Shown here one piece after another: positions 1 through 9,369 of a DNA stretch of 64,000 nt. A model generated the notes under the pieces. That model was not told the DNA's origin and ran no database searches. It saw only the letters and a list, made by a program, of their open reading frames with translations. The stretch covers positions 110,021 to 174,020 of the forward strand of contig NZ_JACCJY010000008.1 in assembly GCF_014596085.1 (NCBI RefSeq), written 5' to 3'. A program made the translations under genes and the position numbers. Numbering within the stretch: position 1 is the first letter of the stretch; every line of letters starts with the position of its first letter. The DNA is from Azospirillum tabaci (GTDB taxonomy: Bacteria; Pseudomonadota; Alphaproteobacteria; Azospirillales; Azospirillaceae).

Positions 1-1
1 C

Positions 2-802
2 GGGGACAAGCGGCTGGCGGACGCGATCGCCGCGCTGGAAAAGCGCAGCGGCGGGCGGCTGGGCGTGGCGGTGTTCGACGCCGGCACCGGGCAGCGCTTC
101 GGGCATCGCGCGGACGAGCGCTTCCCGATGTGCAGCACCTTTAAATTTCTTTTGGCTGGCGCCGTCCTGAAGCGGGTGGATGAGGGACGCGAGCTGCTGG
201 ACCGGCCCATCCCGGTGACCAAGGCGGACATGGTCCCCTACGCCCCCTTCGCCGAAACCCGCCTTGACGGCCCGCCCCCCACGGTGGCCGAGCTGTGCGA
301 GGCGACGATGACGCTCAGCGACAATGTGGCGGCGAACCTGCTGCTGCCGGCGGTGGGCGACCCCGCCGGGCTGACCGCCTTCCTGCGCACATTGGGCGAC
401 CAGAATACCCGGCTGGACCGCAATGAGCCGTCGCTGAACAGCGCCATTCCCGGCGATCCCCGCGACACCACCACGCCCGCGGCGATGGTCCACAGCATGG
501 AGCGGCTGATGCTGGGCGACGCGCTGACCCCGGCGTCACGCGATCGGCTCATCGCCTGGATGATCGCCAACCGGACCGGTGACAAGCGCCTGCGCGCCGG
601 GCTGCCGAAGGGCTGGCGCGTCGGCGACAAGACCGGCACCGGCGTGCGCGGGACGGCCAACGACATCGGCATCGTCTGGCCGGAGGGGAGGGCACCGCTG
701 CTGATCGCCAGCTACCTGACCGAGACGGCGGATGGCTTCAAGGAGCGGGACGCCATCCACGCCGGCGTGGCCAACGCGGTCGCCAACGCCCTCAAGGGCT
801 GA
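2..802 (+). CDS. Class A beta-lactamase (5' end outside window)
   Basis: Periplasmic serine beta-lactamase that hydrolyses beta-lactams. The frame is open from base 2, and the residues before the first ATG at 65 (LEKRSGGRLGVAVFDAGTG) match the conserved class A start of the mature domain, so the true start and signal peptide lie upstream of the window. Visible catalytic motifs are STFK (the active-site Ser-x-x-Lys), SDN, a Glu in RNEPSLNS at the omega-loop position, and KTGTG near the C-terminus. About 267 residues are present, so only roughly 20-40 N-terminal residues are missing. All four motifs are intact, so it should be active. The palindrome that follows is a dispersed repeat, not a clear terminator. 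No AmpR-type regulator is in view. Confidence 0.93.
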   Translation, partial: GDKRLADAIAALEKRSGGRLGVAVFDAGTGQRFGHRADERFPMCSTFKFLLAGAVLKRVDEGRELLDRPIPVTKADMVPYAPFAETRLDGPPPTVAELCEATMTLSDNVAANLLLPAVGDPAGLTAFLRTLGDQNTRLDRNEPSLNSAIPGDPRDTTTPAAMVHSMERLMLGDALTPASRDRLIAWMIANRTGDKRLRAGLPKGWRVGDKTGTGVRGTANDIGIVWPEGRAPLLIASYLTETADGFKERDAIHAGVANAVANALKG

Positions 803-816
803 CCGCATTTGAAATC

Positions 817-838
817 CCCTCTCCCCAGAGGGAGAGGG
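817..838. repeat. Dispersed intergenic palindrome (REP-like), copy 1
   Basis: A 9-bp stem CCCTCTCCC / GGGAGAGGG with a 4-base loop lies just after the beta-lactamase stop. The same palindrome recurs at 6056-6078 and within 14156-14310, always between genes. There is no U-tract after it, so it is better read as a repeat family than as a rho-independent terminator. Confidence 0.75.
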
Positions 839-894
839 CTATGAAGGTCAAGTGCGATTGCCTTGAACGACCGCCCCCTGCGGCATGTCGTCAC

Positions 895-929
895 TGGGGT
901 TTACCCTAAGAAGTGTAGGGATGCCCCCA
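895..929. promoter_or_regulatory. 35-bp imperfect palindrome upstream of ttrBCA
   Basis: Around a centre at base 912 the arms read TGGGG-N4-CCCTA and TAGGG-N4-CCCCA, separated by 7 bases: 10 of 14 arm positions pair. It sits about 90 bp before the ttrB start and is the only strong dyad in the 216-bp gap. The shape suits a dimeric response regulator of the NarL/FixJ type (TtrR, the known activator of ttr genes, belongs there), but no ttrRS genes are in view. The palindrome is seen; its role as an operator is inferred. Confidence 0.5.
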
Positions 930-1018
930 ATGGGAGTGGGGACAGGGGGCCGGTACCCTTCGCACCGTAGGGCCGCGGTTCGTCGCGGCCGAAGGAATCA
1001 GGTGCGAAGAGGCCAGCC

Positions 1019-1771
1019 ATGGACCGATCAAGGCGCAACTTCTGCCTCGGCGCGGGCGCCGCGACCATCGGGGCCGCGACGGTGGCTGCGATGCCCGCCG
1101 CCGCCGCCCCCGGCGCCGTGCCGCTCCGCCGCGACGGCGATCCGGCGCACCGCTGGGCGATGGTGGTGGACGTGGGCAAATGCGTGGGCTGCCAGGCCTG
1201 CACGGTCGCCTGCATCATGGAGAACGACGTCCCGGAAAACAGCTTCCGCACCATCGTCTCCACCTACGAGGTGACGGAGCAGGGCAAGGCCGGCAGCTAC
1301 ATGCTGCCGCGCCTGTGCAACCACTGCGAGGAGCCGCCCTGCATCCCCGTCTGCCCGACCGGCGCGACCTTCCAGCGCCGGGACGGCATCGTCGTGGTGG
1401 ACAACACCGTCTGCGTCGGCTGCGCCTACTGCGTCCAGGCCTGCCCCTACGACGCGCGCTTCATCAACCACGAGACCCAGACCGCCGACAAATGCACCTT
1501 CTGCGTCCACCGCGTGGAGGCCGGGCTGCTGCCCGCCTGCGTGGAGACCTGCGTCGGCGGCGCGCGCATTTTCGGTGACCTGAACGACCCGGACAGCGCC
1601 GTCTCCACCCTGGTCCGCGACGAGAACCCCAAGGTGCTGAAGCCCGAGCAGGGGACCCGGCCCCGCGTCTTCTACCTCGGCCTCGATCCCCGCTTCCAAG
1701 GGAAGGTCGACGGCACGCCGACGCTCTGGCGGCCCAGCGGCGAAACCCACGCCAAGAAGGAGCACGCGTGA
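1019..1771 (+). CDS. ttrB: Tetrathionate reductase iron-sulfur subunit TtrB
   Basis: Electron-transfer subunit that carries electrons from the membrane subunit to the molybdenum subunit TtrA on the periplasmic side. The N-terminus has a Tat signal (SRRNFCLG), with a cleavage region after the Ala-rich stretch near residue 30. Four cysteine clusters follow: C55/C58/C61/C65, C100/C103/C108/C112, C132/C135/C138/C142 and C159/C162/C174/C178, enough for four [4Fe-4S] centres as in the DmsB/PhsB/TtrB family. Length is 250 residues, normal for TtrB. The order B-C-A is that of the Salmonella ttr operon, which supports the tetrathionate assignment over other family members. A related reductase (polysulfide, thiosulfate, sulfite) remains possible. 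Confidence 0.85.
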   Translation: MDRSRRNFCLGAGAATIGAATVAAMPAAAAPGAVPLRRDGDPAHRWAMVVDVGKCVGCQACTVACIMENDVPENSFRTIVSTYEVTEQGKAGSYMLPRLCNHCEEPPCIPVCPTGATFQRRDGIVVVDNTVCVGCAYCVQACPYDARFINHETQTADKCTFCVHRVEAGLLPACVETCVGGARIFGDLNDPDSAVSTLVRDENPKVLKPEQGTRPRVFYLGLDPRFQGKVDGTPTLWRPSGETHAKKEHA

Positions 1772-2904
1772 TGGACAACCACATCGTCGAGGTCATCAAC
1801 GTGACCCGCGAGGTCGCGTGGCTTCCCTGGGCCGTCCAGTATTTCTTCCTGATCGGCCTGTCGGTCGGCGGTCTGCTGCTCAGCCTGCCCGGCTACGCCT
1901 TCGCCCGCGAGGACTGGCGCGCGCTCGGGCGCATCGCCCTGCTGGTGGCGCTGACCTGCGGTCTGGCCGCCCCGGTGGCGCTGCTATCCGACCTGCACCA
2001 GCCAGGCCGCTTCTGGCACTTCTACGTCGTGCTGCGCCCGACATCGTGGATGTGGTGGGGCTCGGTTTTCATCCCGTTCTACGTCACGGGCCTGCTGGTC
2101 TACGGCTGGGCCGGATTCCGCGAGGAGTTGCAGGCGCATGGCCAAGTGGACAGCCGCCTCGCCGCGCTCTACCGGCTGGCGTCGCTGGGCGGCGGCCGCA
2201 ACGACGCGCTGATCCGCGCCGCCGGCCTGTTCGCCCTGGCCGGCGCGCTTCTCGTCGCCCTCTACACCGGGGCGGAGGTCGCGGTGGTCAAGGCGCGCCC
2301 GCTGTGGCACACGCCCTTCCTGCCCATTCAGTTTCTGATGACCGCGCTGGCCGGGGCCGCCGGCCTGGTGCTGGTGCTGAACCGCTTCGCCGCCGGCAAC
2401 GACCGCGCGGTGGAGGTGCGGGCGAACCGGCTGCTCGCCGGCTTCCTGGGCGGCGTCATGCTGGCCGGCGCGCTGTGGCTGGCGCTGGGCCTGTTCGGGC
2501 TGGACTCCACCCACGCGGAGGCGCTGGGCAGCGTCGCCGGGTCGGAGGCGTGGCGCGTCACCGCCGTCTGGGCCGTCGCTGCCACCGCGCTGCCCTTCGC
2601 CATCGCCGTCGCCAAGCCCGCCAGGACGGGCCTGCTGACCGGGCTGATCGCGCTGCATGGCGCCTGGATGTTCCGCTGGACCGTCTTCATCGGCGGCCAG
2701 ACCGTGCCGAAGACCGGCGCCGGCTTCTACGACTACGCGCTGCCCGCCGGTCCGGAGGGGCTGCTGGGGATCGTCGGCACGGCCGGGCTCTGGCTGTTCC
2801 TGCTGATCGCCCTCACCGCCATCCTGCCTTCCCCGCGCCGCCCGGCGCCCGCTCCGACCCGCGCCGCCCAGGCGCCCGCCGGACCCGTGGCCGCCGCCGA
2901 GTGA
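1771..2904 (+). CDS. ttrC: Tetrathionate reductase membrane subunit TtrC (NrfD/PsrC family)
   Basis: Integral membrane quinol-oxidising subunit of the NrfD/PsrC family; it anchors TtrAB and takes electrons from the quinol pool. The protein of about 377 residues is mostly hydrophobic, with eight to nine predicted membrane helices, for example around residues 18-42, 57-75, 92-112, 150-170, 185-203 and 225-247. The start chosen is ATG at 1771, which overlaps the ttrB stop (TGATG) with AAGGAG 8 bases upstream; a GTG at 1768 is an alternative. The C-terminal tail is Pro/Ala-rich and probably disordered. Translation is coupled to ttrB, and ttrA follows after 13 bases. Confidence 0.85.
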   Translation: MDNHIVEVINVTREVAWLPWAVQYFFLIGLSVGGLLLSLPGYAFAREDWRALGRIALLVALTCGLAAPVALLSDLHQPGRFWHFYVVLRPTSWMWWGSVFIPFYVTGLLVYGWAGFREELQAHGQVDSRLAALYRLASLGGGRNDALIRAAGLFALAGALLVALYTGAEVAVVKARPLWHTPFLPIQFLMTALAGAAGLVLVLNRFAAGNDRAVEVRANRLLAGFLGGVMLAGALWLALGLFGLDSTHAEALGSVAGSEAWRVTAVWAVAATALPFAIAVAKPARTGLLTGLIALHGAWMFRWTVFIGGQTVPKTGAGFYDYALPAGPEGLLGIVGTAGLWLFLLIALTAILPSPRRPAPAPTRAAQAPAGPVAAAE

Positions 2905-2917
2905 ACGGAGCACCATC

Positions 2918-5900
2918 ATGTCGATTTCCCGTCGCCTTCTCCTGAAGACCAGCGCCGCCGGCGGCGCGCTCGCCGCCTTCGCGGGTGGCTTCTCCGACAC
3001 CGGGCGCAAGCTCGTGAAGGGCGCCTGGGCCGGGGACAAGCCCGACCACGCCATCTCCGGCAACGCCCCGGCCCCGGAATTCCGCGTCGATCCAGCGACC
3101 GGCGCCCTCACCCCGACGCCGGGCCAGATCGTCGCCAACGTCGCCTGCCTCGGCTGCACCACGCTGTGCGGCGTCCGCGTCCGGGTGGATGTGGAGAAGA
3201 ACAAGGTGCTGCGCGTTGCCGGCAACCCCTACAGCCCGCTGTCCACCGATCCCTTCCTGCCCTACGGCACGCCGATCAAGGAGAGCTTCAAGTCCCTGTC
3301 GCGGCTGGACGAGAAGGGGCTGAAGGGCCGCTCGACCGCCTGCGGGCGGGGCAACGCGGCGCTGGAGATGCTGACCTCGCCCTTCCGCGTCGCCACGCCG
3401 ATGAAGCGCGTCGGCCCACGCGGCTCCGGGCGCTGGGAACCCATCGCCTTCGACAGGCTGGTGGAGGAGATCGCGGAGGGCGGCGACCTGTTCGGCGAAG
3501 GTTCGGTGCCCGGCCTGCGCAGCTTGCGCGACCTGAAGACGCTCATCGATCCGGCCGCACCCGAACTGGGGCCGAAGGTCAACCAGGTGGCCCTGCTGTC
3601 GTCGGTCAACGACGGGCGGGAGCCCTTCGTGCGGCGCTTCTTCAACCAGGCGCTGGGGACGATCAACTTCGTCGGCCACGGCTCCTATTGCGGCGGCGCC
3701 TACCGGTCCGGCTCGGGGGCGGTGTTCGGCGACGCCAAAAAGATGCCGCACGCCAAGCCGGACCTGCAGAACGCCGAGTTCGTGCTGTTCATCGGCACTG
3801 CCCCGTCGAACGCCGGCAACCCGTTCAAGCGGCAGGCCATGCTGCTCGCCAAGGGGCGAACGGACGGCGTGCTGAACTACGTCGTCGTCGATCCGGTGTT
3901 GACCAACGCCGACAACCGCGCGGCGGCGGAGCGGTCCAACTGGATTCCCATCCGGCCGGGCACCGACGGCGCCCTGGTCATGGGCATGATGCGCTGGATG
4001 TTCGAGAACGGGCGCATTGACAGCAACTATCTCTCCCAGCCCAACGGCAAGGCGGCGGAGGCGGCGGGCGAGGCCGGCTGGTGCAACGCCACCCATCTGG
4101 TGATCCAGCAAGCGGGCCACCCGCGCGACGGGCGGATGCTGCGCGCCTCCGACCTCGGCTGGGTGACGCTGGACGACAAGGAGCGCTACGGCGCCAAGGA
4201 CGCCTTCGTCGTGCTCGACCCCGCCGGCACCCCGGTCGCCCACGACGCCCTGACGGGACCCGCCACGCTGTTCCACAGTGGGACGGTGGCGACCCCGGTG
4301 GACGAGGTGGCGGTGAAGACCAGCCTGACCCTGCTGCGCGAGCAGGCGATGCGGCTCGACCTCGCCGGCTACGCCGACGCCTGCGGCATCCCCGCCGACG
4401 TCATCGCCGGTCTGGCGCGGGAGTTCACCAGCCACGGCAAGAAGGCCGCCGCCAACGCCCACGGCGGCATGATGGCCGGCAACGGCTTCTACAACGCCTT
4501 CAGCGTGGTGACGCTGAACACGCTGATCGGCAACCTCAACTGGAAGGGCGGCACCATCTTCGGCGGCGGGCGCTTTCCGGACGAGCAGGACGGCCCGCGC
4601 TACAAGCTGGCGAGCTTCCCCGGGCAGGTGAAGCCCTCCGGCACGCCGATCAGCCGCCCCGTCCCCTACGAGAAATCCAGCGAGTTCAAGGCGAAGAAGG
4701 AGGCCGGCAAGCCCTATCCGGCCAAGGCACCCTGGTACCCCAACGCCCCGCAGCTCACCACCGAGTATCTGACCAGCGGCGTGGTGGACGGCTACCCGTA
4801 CCCGCTGAAGGCCCTGTTCCTGTGGAACAGCAACCCGCTCTACGGCATCCCCGGCGTCCGAACCCAGGTGGAGGCGACGCTGCGCGACCCGAAGGCGCTG
4901 CCGCTGATCGTCGCCATCGACCCCTTCATCAACGAATCCACGGCCTTCGCCGACTACATCATCCCCGACACCGTGCTGTACGAGACCTGGGGCTGGGCGG
5001 CGCCCTGGGCGGGCGTGCCGACCAAGACCTCGACGGCGCGCTGGCCGGTGGTGACGCCGCGCACCGAGCCGCTGCCGGATGGCCGGCACGTCCAGATGGA
5101 GACCTTCCTGATCGCCTTGGCGAAGCGGCTGGGCCTGCCCGGCTTCGGCCCGGACGCCATCGCCGACATGGACGGAAGCACTTATCCGCTGGAACGGCCG
5201 GAGGATTGGTACCTGCGCGGCGGCGCCAACATCGCGTGGCTGGGCAAGCAGCCGGTGCCCGACGCCACGGACGAGGACATCGCCCTGTCCGGCGTCGCCC
5301 GCGTCCTGCCGGCGCTCCAGGCGGTGCTGAAGGAGGAAGAGTGGCGCAAGGTCGCTTTCATCCTGGCGCGCGGCGGGCGCTACCAGAACCAGGCGGAGGG
5401 CTTCGAGGGCGACAGGGCCACCCACCGCTTCAAGGACGGGCTTCTGGTCTACAACGAGGCGGTCGGCGCGGCGCGGAGCAGTGTCACCGGCAAGCGCTGG
5501 ACCGGCACCGCCGCCTGGACGCCCCCGGCCTTCGCCGACGGCACGCCGATGCGGCAGGTCCACACGGCGGAGGATTGGCCCTTCCAGCTCATCAGCTCGA
5601 AGTCGGTGCTGGTCAGCGCTTACACCATCGCGGCGAGCCGCCTGCGCCACCTGCACCCTGAGAATCCGGTGGGCATCAACGCGGAGGACGCGCGGCGGCT
5701 GGGCATCGCCACCGGCGACCGCATCCGCATCGCCACGCCGGGCGAGTCGGAGCTGGCGACCGCCATCGTCCGGCACGGCGTGATGCCCGGCGTGCTGGCC
5801 GTCGAGCACGGCTTCGGCCACAAGGAGTTCGGCGCGCGGCCGCACGTCATCGGCGGCCACCGCCAGCCGGTGGTGCCGGAGATCGGGGCGGGGGTGAACA

Positions 5901-6025
5901 TCAACGACCTCGGCCTGCACGACCCGACCCGTCCGGGCGCCTCGGTCTGGGTCGATCCCATCGCCGGAACGGCGGTGCGCCAGGGCCTCCCCGCCAAGCT
6001 GGAGCGGGTGGCCGCGGCGGCGTGA
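2918..6025 (+). CDS. ttrA: Tetrathionate reductase molybdopterin subunit TtrA
   Basis: Catalytic subunit, a bis-MGD molybdoenzyme of the DMSO reductase superfamily that reduces tetrathionate to thiosulfate in anaerobic respiration. A Tat signal is present (SRRLLLK at residues 4-10). A [4Fe-4S] site is visible as C77-x2-C80-x3-C84 and C142 (TACGRGN), and GSYCGGAYRSG supplies the probable molybdenum-ligand Cys258. The C-terminal molydop-binding domain is present (PVGINAEDARRLGI, then HGFGHKEFG). Its 1035 residues match TtrA (about 1020) rather than the shorter PhsA/PsrA enzymes. It ends the operon, and a REP-like palindrome follows. Substrate is inferred from length and gene order; an arsenate- or other sulfur-oxyanion-reducing relative cannot be fully excluded. 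Confidence 0.85.
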   Translation: MSISRRLLLKTSAAGGALAAFAGGFSDTGRKLVKGAWAGDKPDHAISGNAPAPEFRVDPATGALTPTPGQIVANVACLGCTTLCGVRVRVDVEKNKVLRVAGNPYSPLSTDPFLPYGTPIKESFKSLSRLDEKGLKGRSTACGRGNAALEMLTSPFRVATPMKRVGPRGSGRWEPIAFDRLVEEIAEGGDLFGEGSVPGLRSLRDLKTLIDPAAPELGPKVNQVALLSSVNDGREPFVRRFFNQALGTINFVGHGSYCGGAYRSGSGAVFGDAKKMPHAKPDLQNAEFVLFIGTAPSNAGNPFKRQAMLLAKGRTDGVLNYVVVDPVLTNADNRAAAERSNWIPIRPGTDGALVMGMMRWMFENGRIDSNYLSQPNGKAAEAAGEAGWCNATHLVIQQAGHPRDGRMLRASDLGWVTLDDKERYGAKDAFVVLDPAGTPVAHDALTGPATLFHSGTVATPVDEVAVKTSLTLLREQAMRLDLAGYADACGIPADVIAGLAREFTSHGKKAAANAHGGMMAGNGFYNAFSVVTLNTLIGNLNWKGGTIFGGGRFPDEQDGPRYKLASFPGQVKPSGTPISRPVPYEKSSEFKAKKEAGKPYPAKAPWYPNAPQLTTEYLTSGVVDGYPYPLKALFLWNSNPLYGIPGVRTQVEATLRDPKALPLIVAIDPFINESTAFADYIIPDTVLYETWGWAAPWAGVPTKTSTARWPVVTPRTEPLPDGRHVQMETFLIALAKRLGLPGFGPDAIADMDGSTYPLERPEDWYLRGGANIAWLGKQPVPDATDEDIALSGVARVLPALQAVLKEEEWRKVAFILARGGRYQNQAEGFEGDRATHRFKDGLLVYNEAVGAARSSVTGKRWTGTAAWTPPAFADGTPMRQVHTAEDWPFQLISSKSVLVSAYTIAASRLRHLHPENPVGINAEDARRLGIATGDRIRIATPGESELATAIVRHGVMPGVLAVEHGFGHKEFGARPHVIGGHRQPVVPEIGAGVNINDLGLHDPTRPGASVWVDPIAGTAVRQGLPAKLERVAAAA

Positions 6026-6055
6026 GCCTTCCGTCCGGTAATCACGGCTAAAATT

Positions 6056-6078
6056 CCCTCTCCCCTCCGGGGAGAGGG
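6056..6078. repeat. Dispersed intergenic palindrome (REP-like), copy 2
   Basis: A perfect 10-bp stem CCCTCTCCCC / GGGGAGAGGG with loop TCC lies in the convergent gap between ttrA and the helicase gene. It is the same family as 817-838. The stem may stop transcription from both sides, but no T-tract is seen on either strand. Confidence 0.75.
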
Positions 6079-6086
6079 CTACACCG

Positions 6087-7283
6087 TCACGCGTCGATGT
6101 CCGGCATCCGCCAGTTCCCGCCGAGATCGGCGTTGCGCAACAGCAGGAACAGCTCGTCCTGCGAGCGGGTGACGGCGGTGTAGAGCCAGCGCCACTTGTG
6201 CTCGCGGAAGGCGGCGGAGTCGTCGAGCACGGTGACGGAGGGGAACTCCGACCCCTGAGCGGAATGGCAGGTGATCATCCAGGCCCAATCGAACTGCTGC
6301 ACGTCGCGCTCCACCCGCGGCGCCTTGGTCTCGCCGCTGTAGTGGGCCTGGAACATCCAGGGGTGGACCATCAGCTTGCTGCGGGGCTTCACCTCGTCCT
6401 CCATATGGACGCCGAGCGACCACAGCCCGTCCTGGCGGCCCCGCCCCTCCGCCGCCGGGCGGGTCAGCGTGCCGATCATGCCGTTGAACAGCCCCTCCTC
6501 GCGGTCGTTGCGGCGGCAGATCACCCGCTCGCCCGCCTGGGGCATCACCGTGTCGAAGCCGTGGCGGGTGCGGATGCGCCGGGTGAAGTCGGTGCGCACA
6601 CGGTGGGTGCCGCAGATGGTCTGGGTGTCCACCCGCAGGGCCAGCGGCTCGGTCATCCGGTTCAGCGGCAGGACATGGGCGTTCCCGGCGGTGCCGAAGC
6701 GGCGCGGCAGCTCCTGCCGGCGCAGCAGATGGGCGAGCCGGATCACCGGGCTCTCCCGCGCCGTGCGGTGCGGCTCGACCAGCCGGAAATCCGGCTCGCC
6801 CTTGGTCAGCGTGCCCTGGCCGGTCACCGGCGGAAGCTGGTAGTCGTCGGCGATCATCAGGATCTTCTTGCCGGAGCGCAGCAGGTCGCCCGCCACGTCG
6901 TCCCCGACCATCGAGCCCTCGTCGCAGACGATCAGGTCGGCCTCGGCGAACTTGCCCTCCGACTTGCGGGCGAAGAACAGCTCGCCGGTGTCGTCGTCCT
7001 GCCGCGGCGCGTAGATCAGCGAATGCAGCGTCGCCGCCCGGTCGATGCCCTTGCGGCGCAGCACCTGCGCCGCCTTGCCGGTGGGCGCGCCGACCACGAA
7101 ATTCTCCAGGTTGCGGCGGTCCTGGAGATGGTCCAGGGCGAAGACGGTGGTCTTGGTCTTGCCGGTCCCGGCCTCGCCGGCCAGCCAGAACATCTGGGGG
7201 GCCGCGGGGTCGGCGTACCAGGCGTCGATGGCCTGGATCGCCCGGAACTGCTCGTCGGTCGGGGTGTCGGTGGTGCTGGGCAT
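6087..7283 (-). CDS. Superfamily 1 DNA helicase, RecD/Dda-like
   Basis: ATP-dependent 5'-3' type helicase of the RecD2/Dda/Pif1 group. Visible motifs: Walker A GEAGTGKT (residues 36-43), motif Ia GAPTGKAAQVL, Walker B VCDEGSMV (D121-E122), an Arg motif in VEPHRTA, motif V HSAQGSEFPSVTVLDD near residue 345 and motif VI YTAVTRSQDELFLL. At 398 residues it is a bare helicase core, without the extra N-terminal domains of RecD2 (about 700 residues). It stands alone, convergent to ttrA. A role in repair, replication restart or plasmid maintenance is possible; nothing nearby decides it. The start ATG at 7283 gives a good match to the motif spacing. Confidence 0.8.
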   Translation of the reverse strand: MPSTTDTPTDEQFRAIQAIDAWYADPAAPQMFWLAGEAGTGKTKTTVFALDHLQDRRNLENFVVGAPTGKAAQVLRRKGIDRAATLHSLIYAPRQDDDTGELFFARKSEGKFAEADLIVCDEGSMVGDDVAGDLLRSGKKILMIADDYQLPPVTGQGTLTKGEPDFRLVEPHRTARESPVIRLAHLLRRQELPRRFGTAGNAHVLPLNRMTEPLALRVDTQTICGTHRVRTDFTRRIRTRHGFDTVMPQAGERVICRRNDREEGLFNGMIGTLTRPAAEGRGRQDGLWSLGVHMEDEVKPRSKLMVHPWMFQAHYSGETKAPRVERDVQQFDWAWMITCHSAQGSEFPSVTVLDDSAAFREHKWRWLYTAVTRSQDELFLLLRNADLGGNWRMPDIDA

Positions 7284-7348
7284 GGAGCGCGGGGGAGGGG
7301 GCTGCTGGGCGGGACACAGTAGCCCGGCCGGCCTCCCACGGCCAAGCC

Positions 7349-8542
7349 TTACGGCTCCGAGCGGAAGGGGCCGCTGATGAGGCGGCGCAGGCCGGCGAAC
7401 AGGGTCAGCCCGCCCGACACCACCCCGACATAGACGAACAGCGCGTCATGCCCGAACCATTCCATGGCCGCCGTCGCCAGCAGCGGGCCGAGGGCAGCAC
7501 CCAACGCCCAGGCGAGCAGGAGCGCGCTGGCCAGCGGCACCGTCTCCTCCACCGTCACATGGTCGTTGGCGTGGGCCACGCAGATCGCGTAGAGCGACAG
7601 GGCGGCGCTGCCCCACAGGGTGAACAGGCCGAGCAGGACGGTCTGCGGCGCCGCCCCGCCGGGTGGGTTGGCGAAGGCGGCGATCAGGAAGGCGGCGACC
7701 GTCGCCACGGCGGACACTGCGAAGATCACCAGCCGCCGGTCGTGGCGGTCCGAAAACCGGCCGATCGGCCATTGCAGCACCACGCTGCCGACCTGGATGC
7801 CCGACATGATCAGGGCGACCCCGGCGGCGGGCAGGGCGAGCCCGGCGAGCCAGGCCGGGCCGATGCCGGTGACCGCGGTGTTGCACAGCCCAACCATCAG
7901 ACAACCGGCGAAGGCCACCGGCGCCCGCCGCACATACTGCCAGGGCGACGGCGCCGGCCCTTTCGGCGCGGCGCTGGCCGGCGGGCGGATCACCGCCACC
8001 GGAACCAGCGACAGGCCATAGCAACCGGCCGCCAGGACGGTCAGCCACAGGGCCGACAGGTCCGGGCTGGCGAGCAGCATCTGGCCGCCGATCACCGCCA
8101 CCTTGCAGGCGATCATGTAAAGGGAGAAGACGCTGCCCCGCGATCCCGGCGGGGACAGGGTGGCCAGCCCGCTTTCCGCGACGGTGAGCATCCCGACATA
8201 GGACACCCCCATCAGCACCCGCAGCCCCACCCAGGCCCGCGCGTCGGGCAGCAGGTTCAGCAGCAGCGTGGCGACGGCGGCGAGCAGCCCGAAGGCGGCG
8301 AAGGACCACACCCCGCCCACCCGGCGAATCATCCAGGGTGCGGCCCAGCAGCCCAGCACGAAGCCGACCGAATAGGCCGACGCCACCGCCCCGACGACCA
8401 GCGGCGGGGCCGCCGCCTCGGCGAGGCGGAGCGGCAGCAGGATCTGCAGGATGCCGTTGGCGACCTGGATGACGCAGACGCCGAGGATCAGCGCGGCCAG
8501 CACCGTGACCGGCGAGGCGGGCGCCCGATGGGTGTGGGGCAA
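7349..8542 (-). CDS. MFS transporter (YfcJ/sugar-efflux-like)
   Basis: Twelve-helix major facilitator permease of about 398-420 residues with the central GRFSDRHDRR loop typical of the family (residues about 240-260, the loop 8-9 repeat of the MFS signature). It resembles the proteobacterial DHA1/YcaD-like carriers of unknown substrate. The start is uncertain: the longest frame begins with an ATG at 8614 and would overlap the upstream ATPase gene by 59 bases. I place the start at a TTG (8542) just after that gene's stop, before the first membrane helix (VTVLAALILGVCVIQVANG). It follows the amino-acid ABC genes on the same strand and may be co-transcribed with them. Confidence 0.75.
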   Translation of the reverse strand: MPHTHRAPASPVTVLAALILGVCVIQVANGILQILLPLRLAEAAAPPLVVGAVASAYSVGFVLGCWAAPWMIRRVGGVWSFAAFGLLAAVATLLLNLLPDARAWVGLRVLMGVSYVGMLTVAESGLATLSPPGSRGSVFSLYMIACKVAVIGGQMLLASPDLSALWLTVLAAGCYGLSLVPVAVIRPPASAAPKGPAPSPWQYVRRAPVAFAGCLMVGLCNTAVTGIGPAWLAGLALPAAGVALIMSGIQVGSVVLQWPIGRFSDRHDRRLVIFAVSAVATVAAFLIAAFANPPGGAAPQTVLLGLFTLWGSAALSLYAICVAHANDHVTVEETVPLASALLLAWALGAALGPLLATAAMEWFGHDALFVYVGVVSGGLTLFAGLRRLISGPFRSEP

Positions 8543-8555
8543 GATGGACGGAGCG

Positions 8556-9365
8556 TCAGTGGTTGCCGGGCAGGGCGTCCAGCGGGTCGTCCGCCACCGG
8601 CTGCGGGCGGGCACCGGCGAGATGGCCGTCCACCAGAGCGCGCAGGAAGCCGCGGGTGCGCTCCTGCGTCGGGTTGGTGAAGATCTGCTCCGGCGGGCCG
8701 GATTCGACGATGCGCCCGTCGGCCATGACGACGACGGTGTCGGCGACCTCGCGGGCGAAGCCCATCTCGTGGGTCACCACCATCATGGTCATGCCTTCCT
8801 CGGCCAGCGTCTTCATGACCTGGAGCACCTCGCCGACCAGCTCGGGGTCGAGCGCGGAGGTCGGCTCGTCGAACAGCATCACCTTCGGCTTCATGGCGAG
8901 CGCGCGGGCGATGGCGGCGCGCTGCTTCTGCCCGCCCGACAGGGTGGACGGATAGACGTCGGCCTTGTCGCCCAGCCCGACCTTGCGCAGCAGCTCCATG
9001 GCCAGCTCCCGCGCCTCGGCCTTGGCCATGCCGCGCACCACGACGGGGGCGCGCATGACGTTCTCCACCGTGGTCATGTGCGGGAACAGGTTGAAGGACT
9101 GGAAGACCATGCCGGTCTCGGCGCGCAGCGCGTTCAGCTCCTTGTCGGGCAGCGGCTTGCCGTCGGAGATGATGGTCCGGTGGTTGATGCGGATCTCGCC
9201 GCGGTCGGCGGTCTCCAGGCAGTTGCAACAGCGCAGCAGCGTGCTCTTGCCCGAACCCGACGGGCCGATGACCACGGTGGTGCGCGACGGCGGCACGGTC
9301 AGGCTGACGTCCTTCAGCACCTCGGTGCTGCCGAAGCTCTTGTAGACGTTGCGGATCTCGATCAC
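8556..9365 (-). CDS. Polar amino-acid ABC transporter ATP-binding protein (GlnQ/HisP type)
   Basis: Cytoplasmic ATPase of an amino-acid importer. Walker [10 protein letters not shown] (residues 34-42), signature LSGGQKQR, Walker [14 protein letters not shown] with the catalytic Glu, and the switch His in VVTHEMGFA are all present. At 269 residues it is slightly longer than the usual 240-250, because of a C-terminal tail ([14 protein letters not shown]). It forms an operon with the permease (gap 4 bases) and binding protein upstream. It lies divergent from hutG, so histidine or a histidine-derived acid (for example formiminoglutamate) is a reasonable guess for the substrate. Confidence 0.92.
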   Translation of the reverse strand: MIEIRNVYKSFGSTEVLKDVSLTVPPSRTTVVIGPSGSGKSTLLRCCNCLETADRGEIRINHRTIISDGKPLPDKELNALRAETGMVFQSFNLFPHMTTVENVMRAPVVVRGMAKAEARELAMELLRKVGLGDKADVYPSTLSGGQKQRAAIARALAMKPKVMLFDEPTSALDPELVGEVLQVMKTLAEEGMTMMVVTHEMGFAREVADTVVVMADGRIVESGPPEQIFTNPTQERTRGFLRALVDGHLAGARPQPVADDPLDALPGNH

Positions 9366-9369
9366 CGGC

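Noticed and set aside
2813..5920. Minus-strand open frame of 1035 codons opposite ttrA
   Set aside because: Low-complexity Arg/Gly/Val product, exactly opposite a molybdoenzyme gene with all its motifs.
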